A DNA stretch of 64,000 nucleotides, from assembly GCF_001517085.1 (NCBI RefSeq), contig NZ_LRAC01000128.1, positions 32,319 to 96,318 on the forward strand, read 5' to 3'. The translations under genes and the position numbers were made by a program. A model generated the notes under the pieces. The model was not told the DNA's origin. It searched no databases and worked only from the letters and a program-made list of their open reading frames with translations. The DNA comes from Paenibacillus sp. DMB5. Its GTDB lineage: Bacteria; Bacillota; Bacilli; Paenibacillales; Paenibacillaceae. Of the stretch, positions 1-8,970 are shown in pieces (within the stretch, counting starts at the first letter, position 1; every line of letters begins with the position of its first letter).

Positions 1-17
1 ACAACAAGGTGGTTATC

Positions 18-1121
18 ATGTTTATTATCCTCGGACTCGTATTTATTCTTTTATACGCTGCAATTGTATTCTATATCGGCTGGAGCGGCTGGAGCTGGAT
101 TAAGCCCGCGGTATCGTCCAGATTCCGTCTGGTCTATATCATTCTGCTTGTTTTTCTGGCAAGCTCGCTGATTCTGTCCAGGGTTGTTGCCGGATCAGCT
201 GTTCTGAGTGTAATCGGCAGTTATTGGCTGGCCCTGTTCAGCTTATCTGTGCTTGTGCTGCCTGTTATCCATCTGATCGTGTGGTTAACGAAGCTGTCCC
301 GGCTGCCGCGCCATGCCGTCCAGAAATGGTCAGGAATCATCACTTTGCTGCTGCTGGCTGGTCTGATCGGGTTCGGCAGCTTTAATGCTTTCAGTCCGGT
401 GACACGCTCCTATGACATCAGGATCGACAAGCCCGGCCCGGAGAGCGGCAAGCTGCATATTGTGATGGCATCGGATATGCATTTTGGCTACCTGTCCGGC
501 AAAAGCCATGCAGAGCGGATGGTCAGAGAGATCAACGCACTTAAACCCGATATCGTGCTTCTGCCAGGTGATATTGTGGATGATGACATTATGCCTTACA
601 AAAATAAGGGGATCGGGGATATTTTGTCCGGAATAAAAGCGCCGCTTGGTGTGTATGCCTCCTTGGGGAACCATGACCGGTTCGAAGGGGAGACACAGGA
701 GCTGATCAGCCTGCTGGAGGAGAGCGGAATGCAGGTGCTGTATGACGAGACAGTCCAGGTTGGAGACTGGCTGACACTGGTAGGGCGGAAGGATTACAGC
801 GATAAGGAGAGGGCGGGGCTGGCTGATCTTATTAAAGAGACAGACCGCACCAAGCCGGTTGTGATGCTGGAGCATCAGCCGGTTGAATTCGCCACCGCAG
901 AGGAGCAGGGCATTGATCTGATGCTGTCCGGCCATACCCACCGCGGGCAGATCGCGCCTGCTAATCTGATTACCTCGCGGATTTTTGAAAATGACTGGGG
1001 TTATCTGCAAAGAGGGCAGATGCACTCCATCGTATCCTCCGGATACGGCTTCTGGGGACCACCGATCCGCATCGGTTCCCGGTCGGAGATTGTGTCTATA
1101 CAGGTGACGTTTGCTGACTGA
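18..1121 (+). CDS. Membrane-anchored metallophosphoesterase
   Basis: Calcineurin-like phosphoesterase of the YkuE/YaeI type, 367 aa. The first ~130 residues are four hydrophobic segments, so the catalytic domain is membrane tethered. The metal-binding signatures are in order: D-M-H (near residue 153), LPGDIVD, GNHD (near 216) and GHTH (near 305). That is the full set expected of an active two-metal enzyme; the substrate is not shown by sequence. ATG 18 is preferred over an in-frame GTG at 9. The gene begins close to the window edge, so its upstream partner is unseen. It converges on the next gene across a shared hairpin terminator. Confidence 0.85.
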   Translation: MFIILGLVFILLYAAIVFYIGWSGWSWIKPAVSSRFRLVYIILLVFLASSLILSRVVAGSAVLSVIGSYWLALFSLSVLVLPVIHLIVWLTKLSRLPRHAVQKWSGIITLLLLAGLIGFGSFNAFSPVTRSYDIRIDKPGPESGKLHIVMASDMHFGYLSGKSHAERMVREINALKPDIVLLPGDIVDDDIMPYKNKGIGDILSGIKAPLGVYASLGNHDRFEGETQELISLLEESGMQVLYDETVQVGDWLTLVGRKDYSDKERAGLADLIKETDRTKPVVMLEHQPVEFATAEEQGIDLMLSGHTHRGQIAPANLITSRIFENDWGYLQRGQMHSIVSSGYGFWGPPIRIGSRSEIVSIQVTFAD

Positions 1122-1150
1122 ATGGCTATTGCAAAATGTCACAAATAAGA

Positions 1151-1189
1151 AAACACCAGGAGCAGCCTGAGGGCTGCCTCCTGTGTTTC
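1151..1189. terminator. Bidirectional hairpin terminator
   Basis: AAACAC-AGGAG-AGCC pairs with GGCT-CTCCT-GTGTTT around a short loop. It lies between two convergent genes, with A-rich and T-rich flanks on each side, so it can serve both. Confidence 0.6.
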
Positions 1190-1206
1190 ATTTAGCGGAG
1201 ATTCCA

Positions 1207-1968
1207 TTATTTAAAGAATGGGGGTTCCATCAAACGGAGCTCATACTCATTTGTTAAACCTCCGGCAAGCGCATTCCGGCGCAAGTCCAGGTAAAGCTCT
1301 GCCTTCGTCGCATTGACATAAGGCTGCACAAACAAGACGCCGATGCCGAGTGCCAACAGGCCCAGCAGAATCCAGCCGATAAAGCTCAGATCAAGCACAA
1401 ATATCCGGAATTTCTGACCGTGTGTCATTTGTCTGCTTAATTCCACTGCCCGTTTGTAACCAATGTTCGGATTGTCCGCAAGAATGAACGGTACCTGACT
1501 GTACGAATAGGATTTAATGATACCAGGAATGATCAGAAGCAGTGTCCATAAGAAAAGTAAAAAATTTCTCCAGAGCATTGTGCCCACTATAGCCCAGTAG
1601 CGGTCCATTCTGAACGAATAACCAATATGCCGCATACTGACTTCACCTTCGGCAGACTGCTTGAAATAACGCTGGGAGCCAACAATTAGAGGTGAGCCAA
1701 TCAGAATATGAAAAGCAATTCCTAACAATACGATGAACAAGCCGATGAACACTGCAATAAAAAGAAGAGGCCCTAAAACACCCCAGTCGGAAACAATACC
1801 CGAGTTTGTAATTTCTGTCCGCCCCGACGATCCCCAGTTTCGGTTAAAACTTGGAATGCCCGCACCTTCCCCGAGAATGACCAGGATTAAGCTGACTACA
1901 AAAGCCTTCCAATACGAGGTACGGAGCACCTCCTTGGCCCTTCGTTTCAGTTCTCCGCGTTCCCACAT
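1207..1968 (-). CDS. DUF975 family integral membrane protein
   Basis: 253 aa, starting MWERGELKRRAKEVL, the usual N-terminus of DUF975 proteins. About five transmembrane segments follow (near 20-35, 65-90, 130-155 and 185-215). The stretch with FILADNPNIGYKRAVELSRQ (near 160-180) is typical of the family. Members are poorly characterised and no enzymatic motif is visible. The start has a good AAGAGG ribosome binding site 7 bases upstream. It is transcribed alone and convergent with the phosphoesterase. Confidence 0.75.
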   Translation of the reverse strand: MWERGELKRRAKEVLRTSYWKAFVVSLILVILGEGAGIPSFNRNWGSSGRTEITNSGIVSDWGVLGPLLFIAVFIGLFIVLLGIAFHILIGSPLIVGSQRYFKQSAEGEVSMRHIGYSFRMDRYWAIVGTMLWRNFLLFLWTLLLIIPGIIKSYSYSQVPFILADNPNIGYKRAVELSRQMTHGQKFRIFVLDLSFIGWILLGLLALGIGVLFVQPYVNATKAELYLDLRRNALAGGLTNEYELRLMEPPFFK

Positions 1969-2552
1969 AATAAAACCTCTTTCATATGTATTTTGTTCTC
2001 AGTCTTACAATAGATACCATAAAATATGCCATAAGACAAACTATTCATGACAACCTTACTGATGCTTTTTTTGAATATATGCTCATGATAGATAATAACT
2101 CCAAATAAGGAGGTCTTCTTGCCGTTAAGTACCGCTATATTTTTGTAGATTTGCAACTCCAGCGTAGTGGTGCCTTAGGTTACGAGAATCTTCGGATTCT
2201 TGGCATTAGTCAGATCCAGCTTGTACGTTGCACCCTTGGCGGCATAAGACAAGAAGATCAACTTGCTTTTGAAAAGTGGTAAGTTGAAAATCATAAAGAA
2301 ACGGAAAACTCCGTCAAAAACAGGTTAAATCACATCAGAAAAGAGCCGACAGCCCTTTACGTGGATTTTTTTTTGCCACTTTCTCTGTTTATAAGTCTGT
2401 GGGGTGACTGCAGCTAGTGACCGTTGATAATAAAAGTCCAGGTGGAAGGAGGGCTCAATAGGCTGAGTTTTTCTCATATGTAAAGCCGACTGACCATCCG
2501 CAGGTAAAGCGTTCGGAAGTCCAGTCCGGCTGGCGTGCTTTTAATGGTCCGA
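1969..2552. other. 584-bp gene-poor stretch
   Basis: No convincing gene. Reading frames here lack ribosome binding sites and family resemblance. A possible coding remnant on the minus strand (2175-2280) is listed separately. A long T run follows 2369. Confidence 0.5.
2175..2280 (-). pseudogene. Possible C-terminal gene remnant
   Basis: Read on the minus strand, the segment translates to a protein-like tail containing GATYKLDLTNAKNPKILVT followed by TAA. No start, ribosome binding site or upstream body is present. The tail looks like the end of a secreted beta-rich domain, but the family cannot be named. It may be what is left of a deleted gene, or chance. Confidence 0.3.
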
Positions 2553-2777
2553 TTAGCTATTCTGCTTATCCGCAGATCCGGATTCCTGACGCTTGATTGC
2601 TTCCTCATCGCGCACTGAATTCAATTCATATTCGTTCTGGTGAAATTCCTTGAGCATATTACGGTAAATATGGGCCTCCTGATGGTTCAGACCATCACGG
2701 TTTTCTTTCAAAACCCAATTTTCGACTGTCTTTTTAAGAAGTTCGCCTTTCCGCTCCAGCAGTTCCGTGTAACCCAA
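2553..2777 (-). CDS. Small hydrophilic protein of unknown function
   Basis: 74 aa, highly charged and predicted all-helical, with no membrane segment or signal peptide. The start is TTG with an AAAGGATGA ribosome binding site about 7 bases upstream. Composition (K, E, N, Q rich, with a polar tail) resembles small Firmicute cytosolic proteins, but I do not recognise the family. It stands alone, divergent from the serine hydrolase gene. The good ribosome binding site and normal protein composition argue that it is real. Confidence 0.55.
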   Translation of the reverse strand: MGYTELLERKGELLKKTVENWVLKENRDGLNHQEAHIYRNMLKEFHQNEYELNSVRDEEAIKRQESGSADKQNS

Positions 2778-3124
2778 TGTACTTCATCCTTTCAGATTTA
2801 AGAGTGCAGACTCCCGATTGAGCCTGTATAGTTGGTGATCCGCATTTTTAACTTCACACCCGGCGTAATGTTTATCATTATACAGGAAAGCCTGATTGTG
2901 CCCAATTTGTATGAGCCGTATTCATAGGGGGTGAGTGCAGCAGAGACAGGAACAGCAGACCTCAGCGGACCTCTCCTTACAAGTACGCCCATATGCTCCG
3001 GTATGCTGGCAGAAGCGTCTGCTGCTGCATAAATGTCTTATTCATCTTTTTTATATTATTACCAAAGAATTTTGGTAGAATAGGGGGACTGCAGAAATTT
3101 ACCAGATAACGAGGAGAGGTTTTA
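2778..3124. other. Intergenic region upstream of the serine hydrolase
   Basis: 347 bp between divergent genes. It holds the operator-like inverted repeat and -10 described at 3060-3081. No other feature is supported; the 64-aa minus-strand frame here has no ribosome binding site. Confidence 0.5.
3060..3081 (+). promoter_or_regulatory. Inverted repeat overlapping a -10 box
   Basis: TACCAAA-GAAT-TTTGGTA is a perfect 7+4+7 inverted repeat (3060-3077). It runs into a TAGAAT -10 (3076-3081) about 45 bases before the serine hydrolase start. The layout suggests a repressor operator; no clear -35 is seen. Confidence 0.45.
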
Positions 3125-5029
3125 TTGTTAAGAAGAGGGATTATATTTGTATTCTCGGCCCTATTGCTATTGTCAGGAAGTATGACAGTATTTGCATCTG
3201 AAAAAACAGGAGGGGGTGCTACACCTTCCGGAATTCCGCTGGCCGGACTGGAAGCTTTTGTAGATAATTATGTAAAAGAGTACATAGGACAAAAGACCGT
3301 AGGTGCATCCATTGTTATGGTGAAGGATGGCCAGGTGGTTCTGTCCAAAGGTTACGGCTTCGCCGACGTGGAGCGGCAGATTCCGGTTTCACCGGATACG
3401 GTGATGGAGTGGGGCTCAATCAGCAAGCTTGCCGTTTGGACTTCAGTGATGCAGCTGGCTGAACGAGGGAAACTGGATCTGAATCAGGATATCCGCAGCT
3501 ATTTGCCGCCGAATTTCCTTACCAGGCTGAAATACGACGAGCCGATTACGATGCTCAACCTGATGAACCATAATGCCGGATTTGAAGAGTATATGTTCGA
3601 TATGGCCTATCAGTCTCCTGAGGAAGTGCAGTCACTGGAAGCGGGACTGCAGCTTGCCCAGCCGGCACAGATTTTCAGACCCGGAGAGGCTGTGGCTTAC
3701 TCGAACTACGGGAATTCACTGGCTGCCTACATTGTGGAGTTAATCAGCGGGGAGCCTTACGATGAATATGTACAACAGCATATTTTTGATCCGCTGGGCA
3801 TGAAGAATTCCATTGCGCATTCCGTTGTAGAAGACCGTCCAGAGCTGCTGGAGCATAAAGCTAAAGGATATCTCTTTGAAAAGGAAGGCTCCTTCAAGCC
3901 AGGATCATGGAATTATATGTCCATGTATCCTAACGGCGGCAATAACGGCACTGCAGAGGATCTGGCCAAGTTTGCAATGGCTTTCATGCCTGAAGACGGA
4001 GAACAATCGCCTTTGTTCAAGAAGCATGACACGCTGGATACAATGCTGTCCCAAAGCTATTCCCCGGCTGAGGGAATGCCTGGCATTGCCCATGGCTTCT
4101 GGGAGTATCCCGGTTTGCACCGGACGCTGGGACATGGCGGAAATACAATTGCTTTTGCTACCAATCTGCAGATTGTTCCCGAAGACCGGTTTGCCGTCGT
4201 CATCATGACCAATCAGGCCAGCGAATCCAATATTGTTCATGGTTTAACCAAAGCAATAGTGGGCACACGTGAGCAGCCGGTTGCTCTGGATCTCCCGGAT
4301 ACCTCAGAGGTGCAAGGCAAGTTCATGGCTGCACGCCGTCCGGGACATGGCTTTATGAATCTGTTCCCTTATCTTACGCTGCTGAAGCTTGAGCCGCAGG
4401 GAGAGGATCAGCTGCAGGCATCCCTTGCAGGCATGACTGCAAGCTATAAACAAGTGGAGCCGTACCTTTACCAGAAGGTGGGCGGAGATTCTGCACTTGA
4501 TGTCTGGCCGATGCTGTATGCCAAGATGAGGGATGGCAAAGTGGAGGCAATCTCAGTATATACCTCTGACTATTTACCGCTTCCCGCAGGTAAAACCATG
4601 CCGATACTTATTGTAAATACTGTACTTGCAGTGCTGGCTGTCCTCTACTTTATCATTTCTCCGCTTGTATTAATGGTTCAGGCGGTCATGAACAAAGTTA
4701 GATCCAATACAAGCCCAGTGGCGCGTGCCGGCAGCCGCAGACTGGTGATTGGTCTTACCCTAACGGGTACGGGCATTGTGGCGAATAATATGATTTTGGC
4801 TGCAAGGATGCTTAGTAACAATGAGCGTGCGTACTCTGAAGTATACCCTCAGATTGTAGTGAACTATGGCCTGACAGGGGTGGCAGTGCTATTTGTCGCG
4901 TTACTCCTGTTATCCTGGAAAAATAAACGGCGGGCATTAACCGTTCGTGACAAGCGGATGGCTATACTGCCTATTGTAATGATGGCTGTACTGGTGGGGC
5001 TGCTTATTTTCTGGCAATTTTACAGCTAA
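3125..5029 (+). CDS. Serine hydrolase, beta-lactamase/penicillin-binding fold, with C-terminal membrane segments
   Basis: 634 aa. There is a signal peptide (residues 1-25, ending near VFA). A class C beta-lactamase-like domain follows (about 40-390) with the SxxK motif as SISK (near 99), YSN (near 193) and a GHGG motif (near 338). The last ~135 residues carry about four transmembrane helices, so the catalytic domain is extracytoplasmic and anchored at its C-terminus. Such proteins include D-aminopeptidases and esterases; the substrate is not shown, and calling it antibiotic resistance would be unsafe. It starts at TTG behind GGAGAGG. Confidence 0.85.
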   Translation: MLRRGIIFVFSALLLLSGSMTVFASEKTGGGATPSGIPLAGLEAFVDNYVKEYIGQKTVGASIVMVKDGQVVLSKGYGFADVERQIPVSPDTVMEWGSISKLAVWTSVMQLAERGKLDLNQDIRSYLPPNFLTRLKYDEPITMLNLMNHNAGFEEYMFDMAYQSPEEVQSLEAGLQLAQPAQIFRPGEAVAYSNYGNSLAAYIVELISGEPYDEYVQQHIFDPLGMKNSIAHSVVEDRPELLEHKAKGYLFEKEGSFKPGSWNYMSMYPNGGNNGTAEDLAKFAMAFMPEDGEQSPLFKKHDTLDTMLSQSYSPAEGMPGIAHGFWEYPGLHRTLGHGGNTIAFATNLQIVPEDRFAVVIMTNQASESNIVHGLTKAIVGTREQPVALDLPDTSEVQGKFMAARRPGHGFMNLFPYLTLLKLEPQGEDQLQASLAGMTASYKQVEPYLYQKVGGDSALDVWPMLYAKMRDGKVEAISVYTSDYLPLPAGKTMPILIVNTVLAVLAVLYFIISPLVLMVQAVMNKVRSNTSPVARAGSRRLVIGLTLTGTGIVANNMILAARMLSNNERAYSEVYPQIVVNYGLTGVAVLFVALLLLSWKNKRRALTVRDKRMAILPIVMMAVLVGLLIFWQFYS

Positions 5030-5048
5030 GCGAGTTTGTGGTAAAGCC

Positions 5049-5087
5049 AAACAAATAGCCTGCGCAGACGCAGGCTATTTGTTTTGA
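5049..5087. terminator. Strong hairpin terminator
   Basis: A perfect 16-bp stem (5049-5064 with 5069-5084) around the loop CAGA, with T and A tracts on the two sides. It lies between convergent genes and can act in both directions. Confidence 0.85.
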
Positions 5088-5127
5088 TTAGATTGGACGG
5101 TTGGGGCGGGCGCTTAATGTTAAACCG

Positions 5128-7188
5128 TCACTCCACCTTAAACTGCTTTAGCTCTTCCTCCAGCCTTTGGGAGACTTGGCTTAACTGTCTGGATAGTTCG
5201 GCAACCTGCTCAATGCTGCTTAATTGCTCCTGCGTATTGGCACTAACCTCCTGTGTAGAGGCGGAATTCTCCTCGGTGGTGGAAGAGATGACCTCGATTG
5301 CCTGTAAAATTTCATCCTTGTGCTTGTGGATAACAGAGGTGTTATTGCTGATCTGAATCATCCGTAGCTTTAACTCCTCTAAATCCCTGTTCAGGTCAAA
5401 GAAAACCTGCTTGGCATTCTCTACAGAGCTGGCGTTTTCCTCGGCAATCTTCAAGGCATTGTTAGTGTGCTCTACTGAGATTATTGTTTTTTCTTCGATT
5501 GCACTGACTTTTTTGTAGATTTCCTGAGTCGCTACTGCTGTTTGTTCAGCGAGCTTGCGTACTTCTCCGGCAACTACTGCAAATCCCCGGCCATGTTCAC
5601 CTGCACGTGCCGCCTCAATAGAAGCATTTAACGCCAACAGGTTGGTCTGGGCAGCAATTTGATTCACAGTGCCTACAATGCCCGTGATCTCATGACGGCT
5701 TGTATCAATGGCCTCTATAATAGATGACACCGCCTGAGTGGATTTGTGATTGTCTTCCGCTGATTTGGACAGCTGCTCTACCAGGGCAAGACCTGATTCA
5801 CTCAGCTGTGCAGAAATTTGCGCCATATTTTCTACAGCCTGTGCGTCACTGGTAATTTCATTAATTTGATCTGACAGTGCACCTGTTTTGTGCAGAATAC
5901 TCTCTGATTCCTCTGACTGATAGTTTGTGGCGTTTGCAATCTCATTGATGGCCGTCGCCGTTTCGTTCATTGTTGTTGCTGTTTTGGAGGAGATAGCCTG
6001 CAGATTATGGGAAGATTGAGCCAACACCTGAGTAGTATTTGTGATTACTTGAATCATTCCCTGAATCCTCTGGACCATGCTGGAGATACCTTGGGCAATT
6101 TGCCCGATTTCGTTGCTAGAATTTTCTTTGAACTGAACCGTCAAATCCCCGTCCTCAATCCGTTTGATTGTGGAGAGCAGTCTTGGTATGGATCTAAGCA
6201 GGTAGCGGAGTGTGACATAACTGATCAGCACCAGCAAAAGGGCAGCTGCTGAAAAACCGGCAATCGTGCTCCGGGTAAAGGATTTCAGTTCGCTGAGCGC
6301 TTCTTGCTGAGTAATGGTCAGGCCGACAGACCACCCTGTATCCTCACTGGTAGCATAACCGATATAACGGGCTTCCCCATTGTCGTTAATCAGCTCAACG
6401 CCGGTATCGCCATTAATCATTTTTGTGCCGATTAAGCCGAGGTCACCCGGAATCTCATTGATTTTTTCATTCAGGACTTTCTCTTTGTCGGGGTGATACA
6501 GCAGGTCGCCGGAACGGGTAGCGAGCATGGAATAACCGGTGCTGCCCAGAGAGTAGCTCTGCATGATCGCCGGGATGTCATCAAAAGCAATATCTGCGGC
6601 AATAAAGCCGATCAGCTGATTGCTGTCATTTTTAATCGGATAAAAGATGCCCATCAGCAAAGTGCCGGTGTTGACGTCAGCATAGGGTTCAGAATAATAC
6701 AGGCCGTCAGCTTCGCTGGCAGGCTTGAAATAGGGGCGTGAACGGATGTCGAAATCAGACTTGGAGGCGACACCGTCATTTTGCAGAAAATAACCCTTCC
6801 CGGATAATCCGGCTACCCAGGCATCGGCAAAGGAAGGCTCAGCCTTAACAATTTCCGCCAAGGTCGCTATTGTGTCAGCAGAATGAGGAGATGTGGTTAC
6901 CTGACCTGGTGTTGTGCTTTCAATATATCGCTTGAATAGATCATTCGTGGACATTTGTTTGACCAGTGAGCCCTTTTCTTTAAACATGGCATCAAATTGA
7001 CTGACAATGCCCTGGGTTTTGGTCATAAGGATTGACTCCTGCTGGTTGACCAAAATGCTTTTGGTGTTCGAATAGAAGAAGGTACCCAGAATCGAAAAGA
7101 CGACAACGATAATGACAAGCAGGACGAGGGACAAAGTGTTTGCAATACTCGAAGATCGGAATGGCCGTTTTTTGATTAGCTGTGACAT
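5128..7188 (-). CDS. Methyl-accepting chemotaxis protein with Cache sensor
   Basis: 686 aa. Transmembrane helix 1 (~15-37), an extracytoplasmic double-Cache region (~45-295), helix 2 (~305-327), HAMP (~328-380) and a long cytoplasmic coiled coil with the conserved signalling tip GRGFAVVAGEVRKLAEQ (near 545). It would sense small ligands outside the cell and control CheA/CheW. The sensor sequence includes YSEPYADVNTGTLLM, a pattern common in dCache-1 domains that bind amino acids or carboxylates; the ligand is not predictable here. Monocistronic; starts at ATG behind GGGGGATG. No other chemotaxis genes are in the window. Confidence 0.93.
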   Translation of the reverse strand: MSQLIKKRPFRSSSIANTLSLVLLVIIVVVFSILGTFFYSNTKSILVNQQESILMTKTQGIVSQFDAMFKEKGSLVKQMSTNDLFKRYIESTTPGQVTTSPHSADTIATLAEIVKAEPSFADAWVAGLSGKGYFLQNDGVASKSDFDIRSRPYFKPASEADGLYYSEPYADVNTGTLLMGIFYPIKNDSNQLIGFIAADIAFDDIPAIMQSYSLGSTGYSMLATRSGDLLYHPDKEKVLNEKINEIPGDLGLIGTKMINGDTGVELINDNGEARYIGYATSEDTGWSVGLTITQQEALSELKSFTRSTIAGFSAAALLLVLISYVTLRYLLRSIPRLLSTIKRIEDGDLTVQFKENSSNEIGQIAQGISSMVQRIQGMIQVITNTTQVLAQSSHNLQAISSKTATTMNETATAINEIANATNYQSEESESILHKTGALSDQINEITSDAQAVENMAQISAQLSESGLALVEQLSKSAEDNHKSTQAVSSIIEAIDTSRHEITGIVGTVNQIAAQTNLLALNASIEAARAGEHGRGFAVVAGEVRKLAEQTAVATQEIYKKVSAIEEKTIISVEHTNNALKIAEENASSVENAKQVFFDLNRDLEELKLRMIQISNNTSVIHKHKDEILQAIEVISSTTEENSASTQEVSANTQEQLSSIEQVAELSRQLSQVSQRLEEELKQFKVE

Positions 7189-7270
7189 AAGTCATCCCCC
7201 GAATGCATATTTGAGCAAAAGCTCTTGAATAATATGTCGGAATTTGGGCGAAATTCTTTTAGGTTTTATG

Positions 7271-7308
7271 AAAAAACCGGCTTGGAATGTCGCTCCAAAC
7301 CGGTTTGC
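7271..7308 (-). terminator. Terminator of the secreted propeller-like gene
   Basis: Read on the minus strand, AAACCGG-TTGGA pairs with TCCAA-CCGGTTT and is followed by T residues. It lies 45 bases beyond the stop codon at 7353. Confidence 0.75.
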
Positions 7309-7352
7309 AAAAGTTATTAGGTTACCGAACGTGTAAATACTATCGTCCAGCA

Positions 7353-8639
7353 CTATTTTAAAATGTATTTTGTCAAAGTATTACTGAACCAGTTGTCTGA
7401 AAGATAGAGCTCGCCTTTTCCCGCATAGATATATTGGTGTCCGGCGTGATAGTCGTTCCACAGTGTGGAGAGATGGTAGTTAATCTGCAAATTCCCCGGA
7501 TCAAGCACGTAAAAATCCTCTCTGGCTAGATCCCCCTCGAAAGTCTCTGGATCAATTACTGCCGGACGTTCCTGCCACTGGTACTGCTTCTCTACAGTAA
7601 TTTCGCCCGAAGGCGTTATGCGGGAATTCCAACCGGTATCACCAAGCTCGCCAATTTGCTGCTTGCCGAGAAGCTGGTTGTCTTTGCTGTACAGCCGGTA
7701 CACGGCATTGTTGCTCTGGACCAGATAGTTATTGCCGGTAATGCCGATGACACGGTCTTTAGGGTTAAGTGTGCGTACCCAATTCCTTTTGCCGTCCGCA
7801 CCGAATCCGATTAGTTTGTAGTCAGTCTTGCTGTATAAGGAGACTAATACGGACCCGCCGCTGAAGGGCTGCACCCCCACATTGACGCCAACCAATTCTT
7901 TAGGGGCTGTGTATTTGACGAAAGGCGTTTTAAGGGAATCCAGACTCCGGTAGACATTAACACTGGTCTGGTCAGAATTGTGCACAATATAGCCGTTCGG
8001 GAGTATCTCCAATGTACCTGTTGTTAATACACCTTTGGTTATTGCCAGTTTTCGGACCTGCTTCCCGTCACTGCTGAACTCCTCGAAATGGCGGATAGAG
8101 GTCTTGCTTGAATAGTTGTAGGTGGTGTAATACAGCAGAAGATTTCCGGTATCCAGCATAACCAGTTCGAACGTATTATTGAACGTTTTGGTCCATTTCA
8201 GCTTGCCGTTCTCATTGACTGCGGAGAGGAGGACTTTTGTTCCGTTGTCGTTCCTTTTATAAAAATAACTGTTGCCATCCTTGCTGTAGTAAGGGTTCGA
8301 TCCGCTGAAAATTTTGTCATTGGCAATATCAGAGTAGTCATAGACCCAGTTGGCAGTGCCCGTTTTGCGGTCTGCGGCTGCGTAGGTTAAGAGGGTGGAC
8401 TTGGTTTGGGTTGATGAAACAGCCACTTTCTTGCGCAGCTGGAAAAACACACGGTTCTTGCTCTGTAAACTGTCGTAGGTGTTAAAAGTGGTGTAGCCCT
8501 CGGGCAGCTTGTAGCTCCATTCCGGCTCCGGCAGCTGCTGAGTTTTGTAAGCTGCGAAGGTTCTGCCCGGTGCCAGCAGCTGGGCGGCAAGCAAAATAGC
8601 CAGCATTGCTGTAAAACATTTGAATCGTCTTGTACTCAT
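7353..8639 (-). CDS. Secreted protein, PQQ/WD-like beta-propeller candidate
   Basis: 428 aa from the ATG at 8639; an upstream in-frame ATG at 8672 has no ribosome binding site, while GAGGTATAGGAGC precedes 8639. There is a signal peptide (~1-29, ending near TFA). The mature part has a repeating pattern of short strands with W, Y and G-N/D turns every ~45 residues, as in propellers that display data-like repeats (for example RTNWVYDYSD, KLKWTKTFNN and KRNWVRTLNP, all PQQ-like W motifs). No catalytic motif is seen. It is probably a cell-envelope or extracellular binding protein; the role is unknown. Confidence 0.65.
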   Translation of the reverse strand: MSTRRFKCFTAMLAILLAAQLLAPGRTFAAYKTQQLPEPEWSYKLPEGYTTFNTYDSLQSKNRVFFQLRKKVAVSSTQTKSTLLTYAAADRKTGTANWVYDYSDIANDKIFSGSNPYYSKDGNSYFYKRNDNGTKVLLSAVNENGKLKWTKTFNNTFELVMLDTGNLLLYYTTYNYSSKTSIRHFEEFSSDGKQVRKLAITKGVLTTGTLEILPNGYIVHNSDQTSVNVYRSLDSLKTPFVKYTAPKELVGVNVGVQPFSGGSVLVSLYSKTDYKLIGFGADGKRNWVRTLNPKDRVIGITGNNYLVQSNNAVYRLYSKDNQLLGKQQIGELGDTGWNSRITPSGEITVEKQYQWQERPAVIDPETFEGDLAREDFYVLDPGNLQINYHLSTLWNDYHAGHQYIYAGKGELYLSDNWFSNTLTKYILK

Positions 8640-8917
8640 GCTCCTATACCTCGTTTTTCTATGTATTGGCATTACATTCCAGACTCTTATTGTAATAGCA
8701 CGTGCCAGGAATGGACAAGGAAGGGAATGTCAGAAATAGAGAGGGAGAAGCGGCTGGAAAGGGGAGGGGGATGAGTATCTTAACGGCTTCATCCATATTG
8801 ACTCCATTAATCATGTATAACGCGCTTCCCACAGGGACCTCGTTGGATTCACCGTTTATGGGAGCCATGAATTCTGTGGTGCTGCTCTGAACCTTAGCGG
8901 GATATAAACCTTGTAAT
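8640..8917. other. Intergenic region before the iron locus
   Basis: Divergent promoter region. The only clear signals are the Fur box and promoter at 8911-8940. A 62-codon plus-strand frame (8702-8890) has no ribosome binding site and was not called. Confidence 0.4.
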
Positions 8918-8940
8918 TGAGAATGTTTATCAATTATACT
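8911..8940 (+). promoter_or_regulatory. Promoter with embedded Fur box
   Basis: TTGTAA (8911-8916), an 18-base spacer and TATACT (8935-8940). Inside the spacer, TGAGAATGTTTATCA (8918-8932) matches the 7-1-7 Fur/Bacillus core TGATAAT-N-ATTATCA at 12 of 14 arm positions. Iron-bound Fur would block the promoter of the AraC gene directly. Confidence 0.8.
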
Positions 8941-8970
8941 TTGAGTAATAATAAACAACGGAGAATTATG

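Noticed and set aside
330..1142. 270-codon minus-strand frame
   Set aside because: Antisense to the metallophosphoesterase; no ribosome binding site or family.
1947..2156. 69-codon minus-strand frame
   Set aside because: No ribosome binding site; overlaps the start of the DUF975 gene.
2798..2992. 64-codon minus-strand frame
   Set aside because: No ribosome binding site and no protein-like pattern.
3125..5029. Antibiotic resistance beta-lactamase
   Set aside because: The fold is shared by many esterases and peptidases, and the C-terminal membrane part is not seen in resistance enzymes.
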